Below, piece after piece: positions 8,752-18,395 of a DNA stretch of 64,000 nucleotides. This DNA is from Providencia vermicola. Its GTDB lineage: Bacteria; Pseudomonadota; Gammaproteobacteria; Enterobacterales; Enterobacteriaceae. The DNA is taken from positions 62,001-126,000 of the forward strand of contig NZ_JAGSPI010000006.1 in the NCBI RefSeq assembly GCF_020381325.1, read 5' to 3'. The position numbers and the translations under genes were made by a program. The notes below the pieces were generated by a model. It had not been told where the DNA came from. It did no database searches and saw only the letters and a list, made by a program, of their open reading frames with translations. How positions within the stretch are numbered: the first letter of the stretch is position 1; every line of letters starts with the position of its first letter.

Positions 8752-8827
8752 TTAGGCTCAAAAATCAGATCGAAATTTTTATGACTGGATCAATAATATC
8801 TTAAATAGTCAGTCATAAAAAGCCTAA
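8752..8827. repeat. Nested inverted repeat upstream of cscR
   Basis: An inner perfect 12-base inverted repeat, TTTTTATGACTG (8776-8787) and CAGTCATAAAAA (8810-8821), is flanked by an outer pair, TTAGGCT (8752-8758) and AGCCTAA (8821-8827). The two pairs share one base at 8821. It lies in the 463-base gap (8490-8952) between the divergently transcribed LuxR-type gene and cscR. It could be an RNA hairpin, an operator region or a small mobile remnant; I cannot tell which. Confidence 0.5.
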
Positions 8828-8952
8828 GGAGTATATTTTATGCGATTTTATTAAGTAAGGGAGGCGATATGTAGTTTTGGAAGTTAAGGTGCTTTTTGCT
8901 TCTGACATGGTAGAATTTATTACAAACCTTTTTAACTGAGTGAATATACTTA

Positions 8953-9948
8953 ATGGCTTCTTTAAAAGATGTTGCTCGACTTGCAAATGTATCTTTAATG
9001 ACGGTTTCTAGGGCAATTAATAGTCCTGAATTGTTAAAACCAGATACATTGAAACAAGTTCAGCTGGCAATTAATGCACTCAACTACATTCCTGATTTTT
9101 CAGCGCGAAAAATTAGGGGAAAAAGCTCTAAGGTTTCAACGGTAGGGGTATTAGCTTTAGATACAGCAACGACACCTTTTTCTGTTGAAATTATTTTGTC
9201 AATAGAACAAACAGCTAGGCAATATGGTTGGAACAGTTTTGTTGTGAATATTACATCAAAGGAAGATAACGACAGGGCGGTTCGACAGCTATTGTCTCAA
9301 CGTCCTGATGGTATTATTTTTACGACAATGGGGTTAAGGGAAGTCACAATTCCTGAATCTTTGCATCAAAGTCCGTTGGTTTTAGCGAACTGCGTTGATA
9401 AAAATAAATTGTTCCCTGCTTATATTCCTGATGACTTTAATGGTCAATACAGAGCCGTGGAGCGATTAATAGAGAAAGGTTACCGAAAGCCATTATGTTT
9501 ATATATTCCATATGAGACGCTAGCAGGGAAAATACGCCGTGAAGCAGTGGAAACAGCATGGAAAAATGCTAATTTACCGCACGGAGACTTGATGCAATAT
9601 CACCTTGAGCTTGGCGATGAGCATTATATTGATATTATTTCTCTGATTGATTCTCATTTTCAAAATAATAAACCTGATTTTGATGTTATTATTTGTGGAA
9701 ATGACCGTGTTGCTTTTTTAGCATATCAAATTTTATTGAGTCGGGGTTTACATATCCCAAATGATATTGCCATTCTTGGTTACGATAACATGATTGGGGT
9801 GGGGCATTTATTTTATCCCCCATTGAGTACAGTTGTATTGCCGCACTATCAGTTGGGACAACAAGCTGCGCTTCACATAATAGAAGGGCGTCAGCAAAAG
9901 GATATTCAATATGTGGCATGTGACCTTCTTGAGCGCAGCTCATTTTAA
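8953..9948 (+). CDS. cscR: CscR sucrose-operon repressor (LacI family)
   Basis: A 331-residue LacI-family repressor closely resembling E. coli CscR along its length. The helix-turn-helix is MASLKDVARLANVSLMTVSR with the hinge helix near SARKIRG. The sugar-binding domain shows DTATTPFSVEIILSIEQTA and RPDGIIFTTMGLR, then IPDDFNGQY and DFDVIICGNDRVAFLAYQIL, nearly as in CscR. It faces cscA tail to tail and probably controls cscA and cscK through the palindrome at 11536-11549. No clear ribosome-binding site precedes the ATG; the spacing suggests weak translation, as is common for repressors. Confidence 0.9.
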   Translation: MASLKDVARLANVSLMTVSRAINSPELLKPDTLKQVQLAINALNYIPDFSARKIRGKSSKVSTVGVLALDTATTPFSVEIILSIEQTARQYGWNSFVVNITSKEDNDRAVRQLLSQRPDGIIFTTMGLREVTIPESLHQSPLVLANCVDKNKLFPAYIPDDFNGQYRAVERLIEKGYRKPLCLYIPYETLAGKIRREAVETAWKNANLPHGDLMQYHLELGDEHYIDIISLIDSHFQNNKPDFDVIICGNDRVAFLAYQILLSRGLHIPNDIAILGYDNMIGVGHLFYPPLSTVVLPHYQLGQQAALHIIEGRQQKDIQYVACDLLERSSF

Positions 9949-9981
9949 CGACATTCAAACTATTCCAACGAACATAATGAT

Positions 9982-11439
9982 TTATTTAATCGCGTTGTTT
10001 ATCGGCCAATAAGTGGCTTCTTTCAAGTGCGCTGACTGGTTTATCGTAAATAGTTGCAGTTTTCTATGCTGTTGCTCTGGATAGATGCGGCAACTAAAAT
10101 TTATTTCACCCTCATTGATGAAAATCTCGAGGCAAGACTGGTCAATGAAGGCATGAATTTTGAGTTGTTTGACTTGTGGTAAAGGTACGCAACGACTATC
10201 ACTGATAATACATTCAGGGTAGTGTCGCATTAATGTTAACTGCTGGCTTTGGTTATCAACATAAAATTGCAGCCCATTTCCAATCCAGAAACCAAATTTT
10301 TCTGCCGAAGCACTTTGTGTTAAGTCCCAAATTAATTCAATTTCACAGCTACTTGCATCTTCACTGAGTAAAAGCGTGGTATTTTTTTTCAAGCACATTT
10401 CAGGAAAATGGATAGCTGACCGACGCAATTTTTTTAATTCACGAATGGGCTTTGCGATGATTTTACCTTGTTTTGATAAGGTAAGCTCCCTTGGTAATGT
10501 GAAACAACCTGACCAGCCATGTTTATTTGAAGGCATATGACTTTCCCACATATCCATCCATGCTATCGCAATACGGCGCCCATCTTTTGCTAAAAAAGTT
10601 TGAGGCGCATAAAAATCTTGTCCAAAATCTAATTCAGTAAAGGGTTGAGTAATCTTATAAGGTGAATGGGGAGACCAATGCCCAATAAGGTAACCATTTT
10701 GATAGAGATTTCTGTATTGGAAATTCTTTGCTTTTTTTCCTTGAGGAGAAAATAAAGCAATAAATTGGTCATCGAGTGGAAAGAAGTCAGGGCATTCCCA
10801 CATGTAGACATTTTTGTCATCTGTTTTAGCGAGTATCTGAAAATTAGGATCCCAATGAAGTAAATCCATTGAGCTAAATAACAGAATTTGCCCTTGGTCA
10901 AATGCATCCCTTGCTCCAACAACCATCCACCATTTGCCTTCTTGTTGCCACACTTTTGGATCGCGAAAGTGCATGTATCCCTCAGGAGCAGGAAGAACAA
11001 TACCTTGTTTCACAAAATGAATGCCATCATTACTCACCGCTAAGCATTGAGATTGCTGAATTTGGCTGTCATCACCTTCTTCGGCTAACCAAACATGGCC
11101 GGTGTAAAATAAAAACAGTTTACCTTCGTGACTGACTGCTGAGCCCGAAAAACAGCCATCACGGTCATAGTCTTCACTCGGAGCAAGCGCTATCGGTTGG
11201 TGTTGCCAATGCACCATATCAGTGCTTGTTGCATGACCCCAGTGCATTGGCCCCCAGACTGAACTGTAGGGATGATGTTGGTAAAAAGCATGGTATAGAT
11301 CTTGATGGAAAATTAGTCCATTAGGATCATTCATCCAACCTGATTGTGGTGCTAAATGATAGTGCGGGTAAAACAGGGTATTTAGCTGTTTTACATTTTT
11401 TTTAATGGCCTGATTTGCTTGTTCAATCTGTTTTTCCAT
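9982..11439 (-). CDS. cscA: Sucrose hydrolase/invertase CscA (GH32)
   Basis: A 485-residue glycoside hydrolase family 32 enzyme that cleaves sucrose (or sucrose-6-phosphate) to glucose and fructose. All three active-site blocks are present: WMNDPNG with the nucleophile Asp, FRDPKV with the transition-state Asp, and WECPDFF with the acid/base Glu. The C-terminal beta-sandwich (about 340-485) ends with DQSCLEIFINEGE. There is no signal peptide, so it acts in the cytoplasm. It is divergent from cscK and convergent with cscR; an AGGGA site precedes the ATG. Whether its substrate is free or phosphorylated sucrose cannot be read from sequence; the neighbours favour the free-sucrose csc type. Confidence 0.92.
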   Translation of the reverse strand: MEKQIEQANQAIKKNVKQLNTLFYPHYHLAPQSGWMNDPNGLIFHQDLYHAFYQHHPYSSVWGPMHWGHATSTDMVHWQHQPIALAPSEDYDRDGCFSGSAVSHEGKLFLFYTGHVWLAEEGDDSQIQQSQCLAVSNDGIHFVKQGIVLPAPEGYMHFRDPKVWQQEGKWWMVVGARDAFDQGQILLFSSMDLLHWDPNFQILAKTDDKNVYMWECPDFFPLDDQFIALFSPQGKKAKNFQYRNLYQNGYLIGHWSPHSPYKITQPFTELDFGQDFYAPQTFLAKDGRRIAIAWMDMWESHMPSNKHGWSGCFTLPRELTLSKQGKIIAKPIRELKKLRRSAIHFPEMCLKKNTTLLLSEDASSCEIELIWDLTQSASAEKFGFWIGNGLQFYVDNQSQQLTLMRHYPECIISDSRCVPLPQVKQLKIHAFIDQSCLEIFINEGEINFSCRIYPEQQHRKLQLFTINQSAHLKEATYWPINNAIK

Positions 11440-11535
11440 AATGGATCCCTAACCTTTTTTGCTATAACAAATCTGAAATGGATAAAATGGGGTGAGATAA
11501 CGCGTGTGTTTTCTAATCGATCAATTTATACTTAA

Positions 11536-11549
11536 TGTTAACGTTAACA
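11536..11549. promoter_or_regulatory. LacI-type operator between cscA and cscK (probable CscR site)
   Basis: TGTTAACGTTAACA is a perfect 14-base palindrome with a central CG, the hallmark of LacI-family operators. It lies 52 bases before the cscK start and 97 bases before the cscA start, in their shared divergent promoter region. CscR is the natural candidate to bind it. Confidence 0.78.
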
Positions 11550-11600
11550 AATTAGATTTACTAGCTTAAATTTCCTGATTGGAAACTAAAAGGTGAAAAT

Positions 11601-12548
11601 ATGAAAATATGGTCATTGGGCGATGCCGTTATTGATTTGATTCCATTAGAAAATATGCGGTATCAAGCTTGTGCAGGGGGGGCGCCTGTCAATGTCGCAG
11701 CTGGCGTCGCTAGGCTTGGCCATCCAAGCGGGTTTATTGGTAGAGTTGGAGAAGATGCATTTGGTCATTTTATGCAAAAAACCTTATTTGACCTAGGTGT
11801 CGATACACAGGCCATGGAATTTGATGAAGAATATCGAACAAGTACAGTATTAGTTTCGTTGCATGAAAATGGTGAACGTGAATTTACTTTTTTAGTTTCG
11901 CCTTCAGCAGATCAATTTTTAAGTTCAAAAAACTTACCTCAGTTTGGCCAGGATATATTGCATTTTTGCTCACTCGCGCTTGTTCACCCAATATGTCGTG
12001 CATCATTAACAGAAGGGTTAATTCAAATTAAGCAAGCTGGGGGGCGATTAAGTTTTGATGTAAATATTCGTCCACAAATGTGGGAAGATCACGAAGAAAT
12101 GCATCAAGTTGTGGACACCTTTGCAAAACAGGCTGACATTTTAAAGCTATCTGATGATGAATTACTTTGGTTAACGGGTGAAAGCCTATTCGATAAGGCG
12201 GTTGAAAAATTGCGTGATTATCCTGCGGAGCTTAAGGTCGTAACGCAAGGTTCGCAAGGGTGTAGGGTATTTACGACAGAGCATCATTTTTCAGTAAGTG
12301 CTTATTTAGTCGATAGCATTGACACCACGGGCGCTGGAGATGCTTTTATGGCTGGATTGTTAGCGGCAATTAATCAATATGGCATGGTTAATACAAAAGA
12401 TAATTTGATGAAGATTATTTCTCAGGCAACAGCTTGTGGAGCTTTAGCCACAACTAAAAAAGGGGCAATTTCCGCAGCGCCAACGTCGCAAGAGCTTGTT
12501 GAATTTATGCAGCAGCAGCCGCCATTGCACCAAAAACAGATTTTTTAA
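11601..12548 (+). CDS. cscK: Fructokinase CscK (PfkB family)
   Basis: A 315-residue ribokinase-family sugar kinase that phosphorylates the fructose released by the invertase. The PfkB signature 1 region is GGAPVNVAAGVARLGHPSGF and the catalytic signature 2 is DTTGAGDAFMAGLL, with the catalytic Asp in the GAGD motif. The length is normal for fructokinases. An AAAGGTG site precedes the ATG at 11601. In E. coli csc loci this gene is followed by the permease gene cscB; here rarD follows after a 170-base gap, so the sucrose importer is not in the cluster. Confidence 0.92.
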   Translation: MKIWSLGDAVIDLIPLENMRYQACAGGAPVNVAAGVARLGHPSGFIGRVGEDAFGHFMQKTLFDLGVDTQAMEFDEEYRTSTVLVSLHENGEREFTFLVSPSADQFLSSKNLPQFGQDILHFCSLALVHPICRASLTEGLIQIKQAGGRLSFDVNIRPQMWEDHEEMHQVVDTFAKQADILKLSDDELLWLTGESLFDKAVEKLRDYPAELKVVTQGSQGCRVFTTEHHFSVSAYLVDSIDTTGAGDAFMAGLLAAINQYGMVNTKDNLMKIISQATACGALATTKKGAISAAPTSQELVEFMQQQPPLHQKQIF

Positions 12549-12718
12549 TACGAAGAGTTAATGTGCAAATAAAATTTAGCTTTATACAATATTTTTTATT
12601 TGCATATAATTTGAAATAGATAGCTTTATAATGAGGGTTAGTAACGTTTTATTTTCTTTATATTGGCGTATGATGTGGAGCAAATCTTACCTTATTTGAC
12701 TTTATTGTAGGCTATATT

Positions 12719-13645
12719 ATGTTGCTGCGTTCAGGTGTGGCTCTGGCTATTTTTTCCTATATTTTATGGGGAATAACGCCCTTATTTTATCGACTGCTTC
12801 CTGAAGCTGAACCGCTAGAACTCCTTGCCCAACGTCTTATTTGGTCAATTCCATTGCTATTTTTGATCCGTTTAGTCATTAAAAATAAAACAATATGGAA
12901 ACAAGTATGGGCTGATAAAAAGTCCATTATCCTTTGCCTTTTTAGTTCGTCCATTATGGCTATTTCTTGGACTACATTCACTTATGCACTTACTCATGGA
13001 CAAGTGTTAGCCGCAAGTTTGGGCTATTTTATCAATCCATTATTCTCTATTTTACTTGGTGTTATTTTTTTACGTGAAAGGTTAGTTTTTGCGGAAAAAA
13101 TGGCCGTCACGTTTATTTTGTCTGGAGTTGGTTATCAAATCTGGCAATATGGTGAATTGCCTATTTTAGCACTCGTGATGGGGAGTGCGTTTGCAGTATA
13201 TGGATTGATCCGTAAATTTATTCGTTTTGATGTTATTACTTCATTGTTTTTAGAAGCGTTATGGTTGTTGCCTATTGCAATGGGTATTACTTGGTGGTTA
13301 TCGTCAAAAGGGTTAAGCGCAGTGGCAGCGGGAGATTGGCAGCTTCGTATTTTGTATATGTTAGCAGCGCCTGTGACGATTATTCCCTTGCTGTTTTTTA
13401 CTGCGGCTATCAAACGTACATCACTCACTGTTATTGGTTTGGCCCAATATATAGAGCCGACTATTCAATTTTTACTCGCTGTGTTCTTGTTTAATGAACT
13501 GTTTGATTGGGTTAAAGGGATTAGTTTTGCATTAATCTGGATTGGTTTACTATTTTGTATTTTGGCTTTACTGCATAAGCAATATGCCAAATTTTCCCAA
13601 AAAGAACCTTTTATTACCGGGCGAGATGAAACCCCGCAGAATTAA
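12719..13645 (+). CDS. rarD: EamA-family permease RarD
   Basis: A 308-residue inner-membrane protein with about ten hydrophobic helices in two EamA halves, starting GVALAIFSYILWGITPLFYR, the RarD N-terminal pattern (E. coli RarD is 296 residues). The family is annotated as chloramphenicol-sensitive protein RarD; its true substrate is not established. The start is the ATG at 12719, which gives the expected N-terminus right at the first helix, though no strong ribosome-binding site is seen. It appears monocistronic; purT follows from its own promoter. Confidence 0.9.
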   Translation: MLLRSGVALAIFSYILWGITPLFYRLLPEAEPLELLAQRLIWSIPLLFLIRLVIKNKTIWKQVWADKKSIILCLFSSSIMAISWTTFTYALTHGQVLAASLGYFINPLFSILLGVIFLRERLVFAEKMAVTFILSGVGYQIWQYGELPILALVMGSAFAVYGLIRKFIRFDVITSLFLEALWLLPIAMGITWWLSSKGLSAVAAGDWQLRILYMLAAPVTIIPLLFFTAAIKRTSLTVIGLAQYIEPTIQFLLAVFLFNELFDWVKGISFALIWIGLLFCILALLHKQYAKFSQKEPFITGRDETPQN

Positions 13646-13713
13646 ACAGTATTTTATTTAATTTCAAAACACGAATATGTTTTATCATGGCCCTTTTATT
13701 ACGTAGATAGCAA

Positions 13714-13729
13714 AAGCAAACGTTTGCGT
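13714..13729. promoter_or_regulatory. PurR box of purT
   Basis: AAGCAAACGTTTGCGT matches the 16-base PurR consensus at 15 positions and has the core palindrome GCAAACGTTTGC. It abuts the TATAAT element at 13731, so bound PurR would block RNA polymerase. It stands 43 bases before the purT start codon. Confidence 0.88.
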
Positions 13730-13730
13730 A

Positions 13731-13736
13731 TATAAT
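13731..13736 (+). promoter_or_regulatory. -10 element of the purT promoter
   Basis: A consensus TATAAT directly follows the PurR box. The -35 region at the usual spacing is not close to consensus. Confidence 0.65.
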
Positions 13737-13771
13737 CATTGGCATTATTTTCGCATATAAGGTCATCAATC

Positions 13772-14950
13772 ATGGAACAGTTAGGTACGGCACTTTGTGC
13801 ATCTGCAACAAAAGTTATGTTACTGGGTGCGGGGGAGCTAGGTAAGGAAGTTGCCATTGAATGCCAACGCTTAGGTATCGAAGTGATTGCAGTAGACCGC
13901 TATAAAAATGCCCCCGCTATGCACATTGCTCACCGTAGCCACGTTATCAATATGCTGGATGGTGAGGCACTAAAACAGTTAGTTATCGCAGAAAAGCCTG
14001 ATTTTATTGTGCCTGAAATTGAAGCAATTGCGACCCAAACGTTAGTGGAACTCGAAGAGCAAGGGCAAAAAATCGTACCTTCTGCAAAAGCCGTTTTTTT
14101 AACAATGGATAGAGAAGGTATTCGTCGTCTTGCTGCTGAAACATTAGGTTTACCTACATCGGAATATTATTTCGTAGAAAATAAATCAGATTTTATTGAA
14201 GCCGCTGAAAAAATGAGTTTCCCATGTATCGTAAAGCCTGTTATGAGTTCATCAGGAAAAGGGCAAAGTGTCATTCGTTCAAATGCGGATTTAGAAAAGG
14301 CGTGGCATTATTCTCAAGAGGGGGGGCGCGCAGGGCAAGGTCGAGTCATTGTTGAGAAAATGGTCAATTTTGATTTTGAAATTACCCTGTTAACAGTTAG
14401 CGCTGTAGATGGGATCCATTTTTGTGCCCCTGTAGGACATCGTCAAGAAAAAGGTGACTATCGCGAATCTTGGCAGCCGCAAATGATGAGCGAGAAAGCG
14501 CTGAAAAAGGCTCAAGATGTCGCTGCAAAAATCGTTTCTGCGTTAGGTGGTTACGGCTTATTTGGCGTTGAGTTATTTGTGTGTGGTGATGACATCATTT
14601 TTAATGAAGTATCCCCACGCCCTCATGATACTGGAATGGTGACGCTGATTTCGCAAAATCTTTCTGAATTTGCCTTACATGTACGTGCATTTCTAGGTTT
14701 CCCTATTGGCAACATTCGCCAATATGGCCCAAGTGCTTCTGCGGTTATTTTACCGGAACTTCATAGCCAAAATGTGGTGTTCTCCAATATTAAGAATGCA
14801 TTTGAGTCCGATATCCAATTGCGTTTATTTGGTAAACCTGAAATTGCAGGAACTCGTAGGTTAGGTGTTGCGTTAGCCATTGCAGATTCAATCGAAAAAG
14901 CACTGGAAATGGCAAAAAAAGCGGTGATTACAGTGAAAGTCTCTGGTTAG
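13772..14950 (+). CDS. purT: Formate-dependent GAR transformylase PurT
   Basis: ATP-grasp enzyme of 392 residues that uses formate and ATP to make formylglycinamide ribonucleotide, the third step of purine synthesis. Visible family blocks are [45 protein letters not shown] (ATP-binding), [19 protein letters not shown] and [17 protein letters not shown]. Alignment with E. coli PurT and the AAGGT site at 13759-13763 favour the ATG at 13772 over an in-frame upstream start at 13739, which would overlap the -10 region. It is regulated by PurR as judged by the adjacent box. Confidence 0.96.
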   Translation: MEQLGTALCASATKVMLLGAGELGKEVAIECQRLGIEVIAVDRYKNAPAMHIAHRSHVINMLDGEALKQLVIAEKPDFIVPEIEAIATQTLVELEEQGQKIVPSAKAVFLTMDREGIRRLAAETLGLPTSEYYFVENKSDFIEAAEKMSFPCIVKPVMSSSGKGQSVIRSNADLEKAWHYSQEGGRAGQGRVIVEKMVNFDFEITLLTVSAVDGIHFCAPVGHRQEKGDYRESWQPQMMSEKALKKAQDVAAKIVSALGGYGLFGVELFVCGDDIIFNEVSPRPHDTGMVTLISQNLSEFALHVRAFLGFPIGNIRQYGPSASAVILPELHSQNVVFSNIKNAFESDIQLRLFGKPEIAGTRRLGVALAIADSIEKALEMAKKAVITVKVSG

Positions 14951-14960
14951 TTTTCCGCAT

Positions 14961-14994
14961 ACATAAAGGGAAGTGTTTTCGCTCCCCTTTATGT
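14961..14994. terminator. Hairpin between convergent purT and the usher gene
   Basis: A 10-base perfect stem ACATAAAGGG (14961-14970) / CCCTTTATGT (14985-14994), extended inward by several pairs to a TTTT loop, lies in the 86-base gap between two converging genes. Neither strand has a long T-run, so it may be a weak bidirectional terminator. Confidence 0.55.
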
Positions 14995-15036
14995 TGTGGT
15001 TTGTCTCAAATAGATTAATTTATTCTATTGATAACC

Positions 15037-17604
15037 TTATTTACAGATGGCACTTAATGTTCTTACTGGTGAGTCTGCTGTTACCTCTATCGCTTCAAGC
15101 CCCGTATAATCGACTGAACATTGAGCTGACTTACCACCCCATTTAATGTTAAGGCGACCTGAGTTTGGTAATCCACTCATATAAAGTTGGCTATTCGAGC
15201 CCACAATGCCAGTATTAATATCAGCGTCATCTTTATCTGTCGAAACTAAAGTGGCAACGGAACCAAATGGCGGTATTTGACCTTCTTGACTAAGGTTAAT
15301 AATGGCCTGATAGCCAACTTTTGTTTTAAATTGACGTTTAATGACCGCGCCTTCTGTTGGGTATACCATCATTGAAGTATCCTTAAAGGTCACATCATCT
15401 GGTAATGTATTTACGTTAACTGATATTTGATTTGCCGAGTTACTGGATAACTGAGGAATAATAGCATTACCAAAGTAATCAAACTTAGCTCCCGAAGATA
15501 ATGCAGTTCCTCTCGCACCATCAGCGGTAATGATTGCGATAGTATCCCCCATATTCGGTGACAACGAGATCCCACCTGAGTGAGCGACAACCCCACCACT
15601 TAAACCTGTGTTAATTGAACGGTTTGAATCTGAATAGCTATAGCCAGCAGACATTGTTGAGCTATCAGCAGAGTAGGTCGCATTGAGGCTACCGCCATAG
15701 TTATTATTTACGTTGTCGTAGTTTTGGTATAAACCATAACTTAACTTACTATTCAATGCATTACCTGTTAGGCCTGCTTGGTGTCTTGTATTACCATGGT
15801 TATCATTGGTTAGACCATAACGTACGCTCATTGCTTGAGCCATTTCGCTATTACTTAACATACTCATTGGTATGGAAATATCAAAAGAAACAACGCGATT
15901 CTCAGGCCATGATTTATTCTCATTCTTAACACGGTCAATCGTATAGCCTAAGCTATACGAGATCCCTTTAAAGTTGTTGTTATAACTTACACCTAATGTT
16001 GTATTCGCGCGTTGGCTTCCCCAATATGTATTTTTGGCAGCTCTTAAGGAAAGAGACCCGTAAGAATCAAACGATTGGTTAATTGATGTTTGGAGGCTAT
16101 AGCGTTCTCTTGAGCCTACCCATGGCGCTAAATTATCTTTAATGTCATAGCCTGCAATATTATAGTCAGAAAAAGAATAAAAATTTTCTGACGTAAAACG
16201 TAACGCAGTTAAGTCAAACGAGGTTCCTGTTGAAAGCATACTTTTTGAATAGCGGATACGATAAGATTGCCCTTTCAGGTTTTTGTTTGAAAAACGAGCA
16301 TCAGAGTGCGTGATATCACTGGATAGCGCACCTAAAACACCTAGGGATAGTCCAATTCCACCAACAAGTGAATTATAACCATTGGCAACTAATGCACCAC
16401 CATAGAGTGTGATATTGTAAGGAAGACCATAACTCAATGAACCTAAAGTAAACGTTTTCTTTGCGGAATCAATGGCGATCCCACCATTATAGCGACCTAC
16501 GGCAAGTTCATAGTTATAAGATCCCTGACGTTCCATAATTGGTAGTGATGAGTATGCTTGAGTAAAGACAGTTTGTTTGCCATTTTCTTCTTCAATTGTG
16601 ACTTCCATATCCCCCGCTAAACCACTAGCAGGGATATCACGAATAACAAAGCGCCCCGGTGCGACAAAGGTTTGATATACAACATTACCGTTCTGGCGAA
16701 CGGTTACTGTTGCATTAGAATTTGCAATACCTTCAACAAGTGGCGCAAAGCCTTGCAGACTATTTGGGTCAAGCCTTGGATTTGATTTTAAGCTTGCCCC
16801 CTTCATTGGGATGGCATCAAAGATATTACCATCGGTTGAAATTTCACCCGCTTTTAACGTTGATTTTATCGCGTTAATTGTGCGGTAAACATGTGTATTT
16901 GAAAAGTCAGAGTTGCTTGAGCTTGGCACATTACTCATTTTATTGTAGTTATACAAGTAATTGGTTCTAAAGCGCCATGGACCAAGGTTAATCCCAGGGT
17001 TTAAATTGAGAAAAAACGAGTCAGAAGTTGAAGTTTTTGAGCCATTTTTACCCAGCTGACGATTTTGGTTATAATTCATTACATAGTTCATAACGAGTGC
17101 TGTGACACCATTATCACGCAGCTCAGGTGGAACGTAACCCGAGTAGTTTGGCACTAGAGCAATTTGTGGAATTGACAAATTGATGGTTAATAGTTTTGGG
17201 TCAAATGTGGCTTTTGCATCGGTAATATAGTCAGATAAATTGGCAATGACGGTATCATCAGCAAGAGCTTTGAATTTAGGTAATACGCTGGTATGCACAC
17301 CCAATTTTCTTAATTGAGCGACTGTGAACGTCGGCACTACATTACCATCAGATTGTTTTTCAAATTTAATATCGTGCTCGCCAGCGGAAAGCATATTAAC
17401 ATTGATTGCAACCTCATAAGTGCCTGGTGTTAAGGTGTTGTTTTTTGCAAAGTCATTTAAATCAATTTGTGAAACATCGATCCCGCTACCATACATTAAT
17501 AAGCCTGGATCGAAATATGATTCGGCATGCGCAAAAGATGAGGTTATTGCATAGCAGCATGCAAAAACCTCTAATGCAATTATTTTTATTCTCATCCCTT
17601 TCAC
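15037..17604 (-). CDS. Fimbrial outer-membrane usher (FimD/PapC family)
   Basis: An 855-residue usher that forms the outer-membrane pore through which pilin subunits are assembled. A signal peptide ends near SSFAHA-ESYFDPGLL. Order of parts: N-terminal chaperone-binding domain (about 30-150), 24-strand barrel interrupted by a plug, then C-terminal domains with GAVIKRQFKTKVGYQAIINL, NIKWGGKSAQCSVDY and a terminal Cys pair. Typical usher blocks include FDAIPMKGASLKSNPRLDP and GRFVIRDIPASGLAGDMEVT. The start is probably the GTG at 17604 with GGTGA before it; an ATG at 17595 touches the preceding GGG. It is the last gene of the seven-gene leftward operon. Confidence 0.93.
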   Translation of the reverse strand: MKGMRIKIIALEVFACCYAITSSFAHAESYFDPGLLMYGSGIDVSQIDLNDFAKNNTLTPGTYEVAINVNMLSAGEHDIKFEKQSDGNVVPTFTVAQLRKLGVHTSVLPKFKALADDTVIANLSDYITDAKATFDPKLLTINLSIPQIALVPNYSGYVPPELRDNGVTALVMNYVMNYNQNRQLGKNGSKTSTSDSFFLNLNPGINLGPWRFRTNYLYNYNKMSNVPSSSNSDFSNTHVYRTINAIKSTLKAGEISTDGNIFDAIPMKGASLKSNPRLDPNSLQGFAPLVEGIANSNATVTVRQNGNVVYQTFVAPGRFVIRDIPASGLAGDMEVTIEEENGKQTVFTQAYSSLPIMERQGSYNYELAVGRYNGGIAIDSAKKTFTLGSLSYGLPYNITLYGGALVANGYNSLVGGIGLSLGVLGALSSDITHSDARFSNKNLKGQSYRIRYSKSMLSTGTSFDLTALRFTSENFYSFSDYNIAGYDIKDNLAPWVGSRERYSLQTSINQSFDSYGSLSLRAAKNTYWGSQRANTTLGVSYNNNFKGISYSLGYTIDRVKNENKSWPENRVVSFDISIPMSMLSNSEMAQAMSVRYGLTNDNHGNTRHQAGLTGNALNSKLSYGLYQNYDNVNNNYGGSLNATYSADSSTMSAGYSYSDSNRSINTGLSGGVVAHSGGISLSPNMGDTIAIITADGARGTALSSGAKFDYFGNAIIPQLSSNSANQISVNVNTLPDDVTFKDTSMMVYPTEGAVIKRQFKTKVGYQAIINLSQEGQIPPFGSVATLVSTDKDDADINTGIVGSNSQLYMSGLPNSGRLNIKWGGKSAQCSVDYTGLEAIEVTADSPVRTLSAICK

Positions 17605-17645
17605 AACATCACCATTCTTTGTTTAGTTAATCAAATTCTAAAAAT

Positions 17646-18395
17646 TTAATTTGATGATTCTTTACCTAACCCCATCAAATACTCATTTGTTAATTGCCAC
17701 TCAATTTTTCCTGTTTTACTACTAGGTAGCGCAATGTCTTTTTTTGAAAACGGAGGAAGTGTTATTTCTCTGCCACCGTTTTTAATACTTATTCCTGCAA
17801 CCTTTAAATACTCAAATGTGAAATAAAAAGGTGTTGGGTTTTCTAGGATTAGTACATTGTTTTCTCTTGTGATTTTTATCTTTTTTACTAGCTCTTCAGT
17901 TTTTAAATCTTCAATTTTTTTAGGGCGATACAGTAATTTAAAATAGAAATTTGGTATGATATTTAATTGAACGCTACTTTCCTTTTTGTTTTTTTCTTCG
18001 CTAGGGATACCCCTAATCCCTATCCAAAAAAGGCTTTCTCTATCATCTGGAACAGCTTCATTATTTATTTTGTTGCCTGTCCTGCGTATATTCCAAGAGG
18101 TTTGTGTGTTTGCATCTAACATTTTTAGAGGAGGTAAAATGATAAAAGGCACCACTTCTGTCTTTATATTCTCTTTAGGTAGCAGTGATTCACTATCGGC
18201 ATTGGCTATCCAAGATTCCATTAAATAACCACTATTATTTTGGTTTTTTAAATCAACGCTGATCCCTCCAGAATTACTTTCTTTGTAGATATAACGTTGA
18301 AGTGTGAAATCAAAACCAGTTGAATTTTCTGCTAATGTAGTATTTGAAAAACATAAACCTAATAATAAAACTGTAAGAAACTTACTTTTTAGCAT
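17646..18395 (-). CDS. Fimbrial periplasmic chaperone (PapD-like), third in operon
   Basis: A 249-residue protein with signal peptide (LLLGLCFSNTTLA) and a PapD-like two-domain Ig fold. The family motif is present as PDDRESLFWIGIRGIPS, followed by NFYFKLLYRPKKI in the F1-G1 region. The C-terminal domain (about 150-245) is more divergent and rich in Lys. It overlaps the preceding chaperone gene by 14 bases, so the two are translationally coupled. It is the most diverged of the three chaperones and may serve a specific subunit; that is inference. Confidence 0.82.
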   Translation of the reverse strand: MLKSKFLTVLLLGLCFSNTTLAENSTGFDFTLQRYIYKESNSGGISVDLKNQNNSGYLMESWIANADSESLLPKENIKTEVVPFIILPPLKMLDANTQTSWNIRRTGNKINNEAVPDDRESLFWIGIRGIPSEEKNKKESSVQLNIIPNFYFKLLYRPKKIEDLKTEELVKKIKITRENNVLILENPTPFYFTFEYLKVAGISIKNGGREITLPPFSKKDIALPSSKTGKIEWQLTNEYLMGLGKESSN

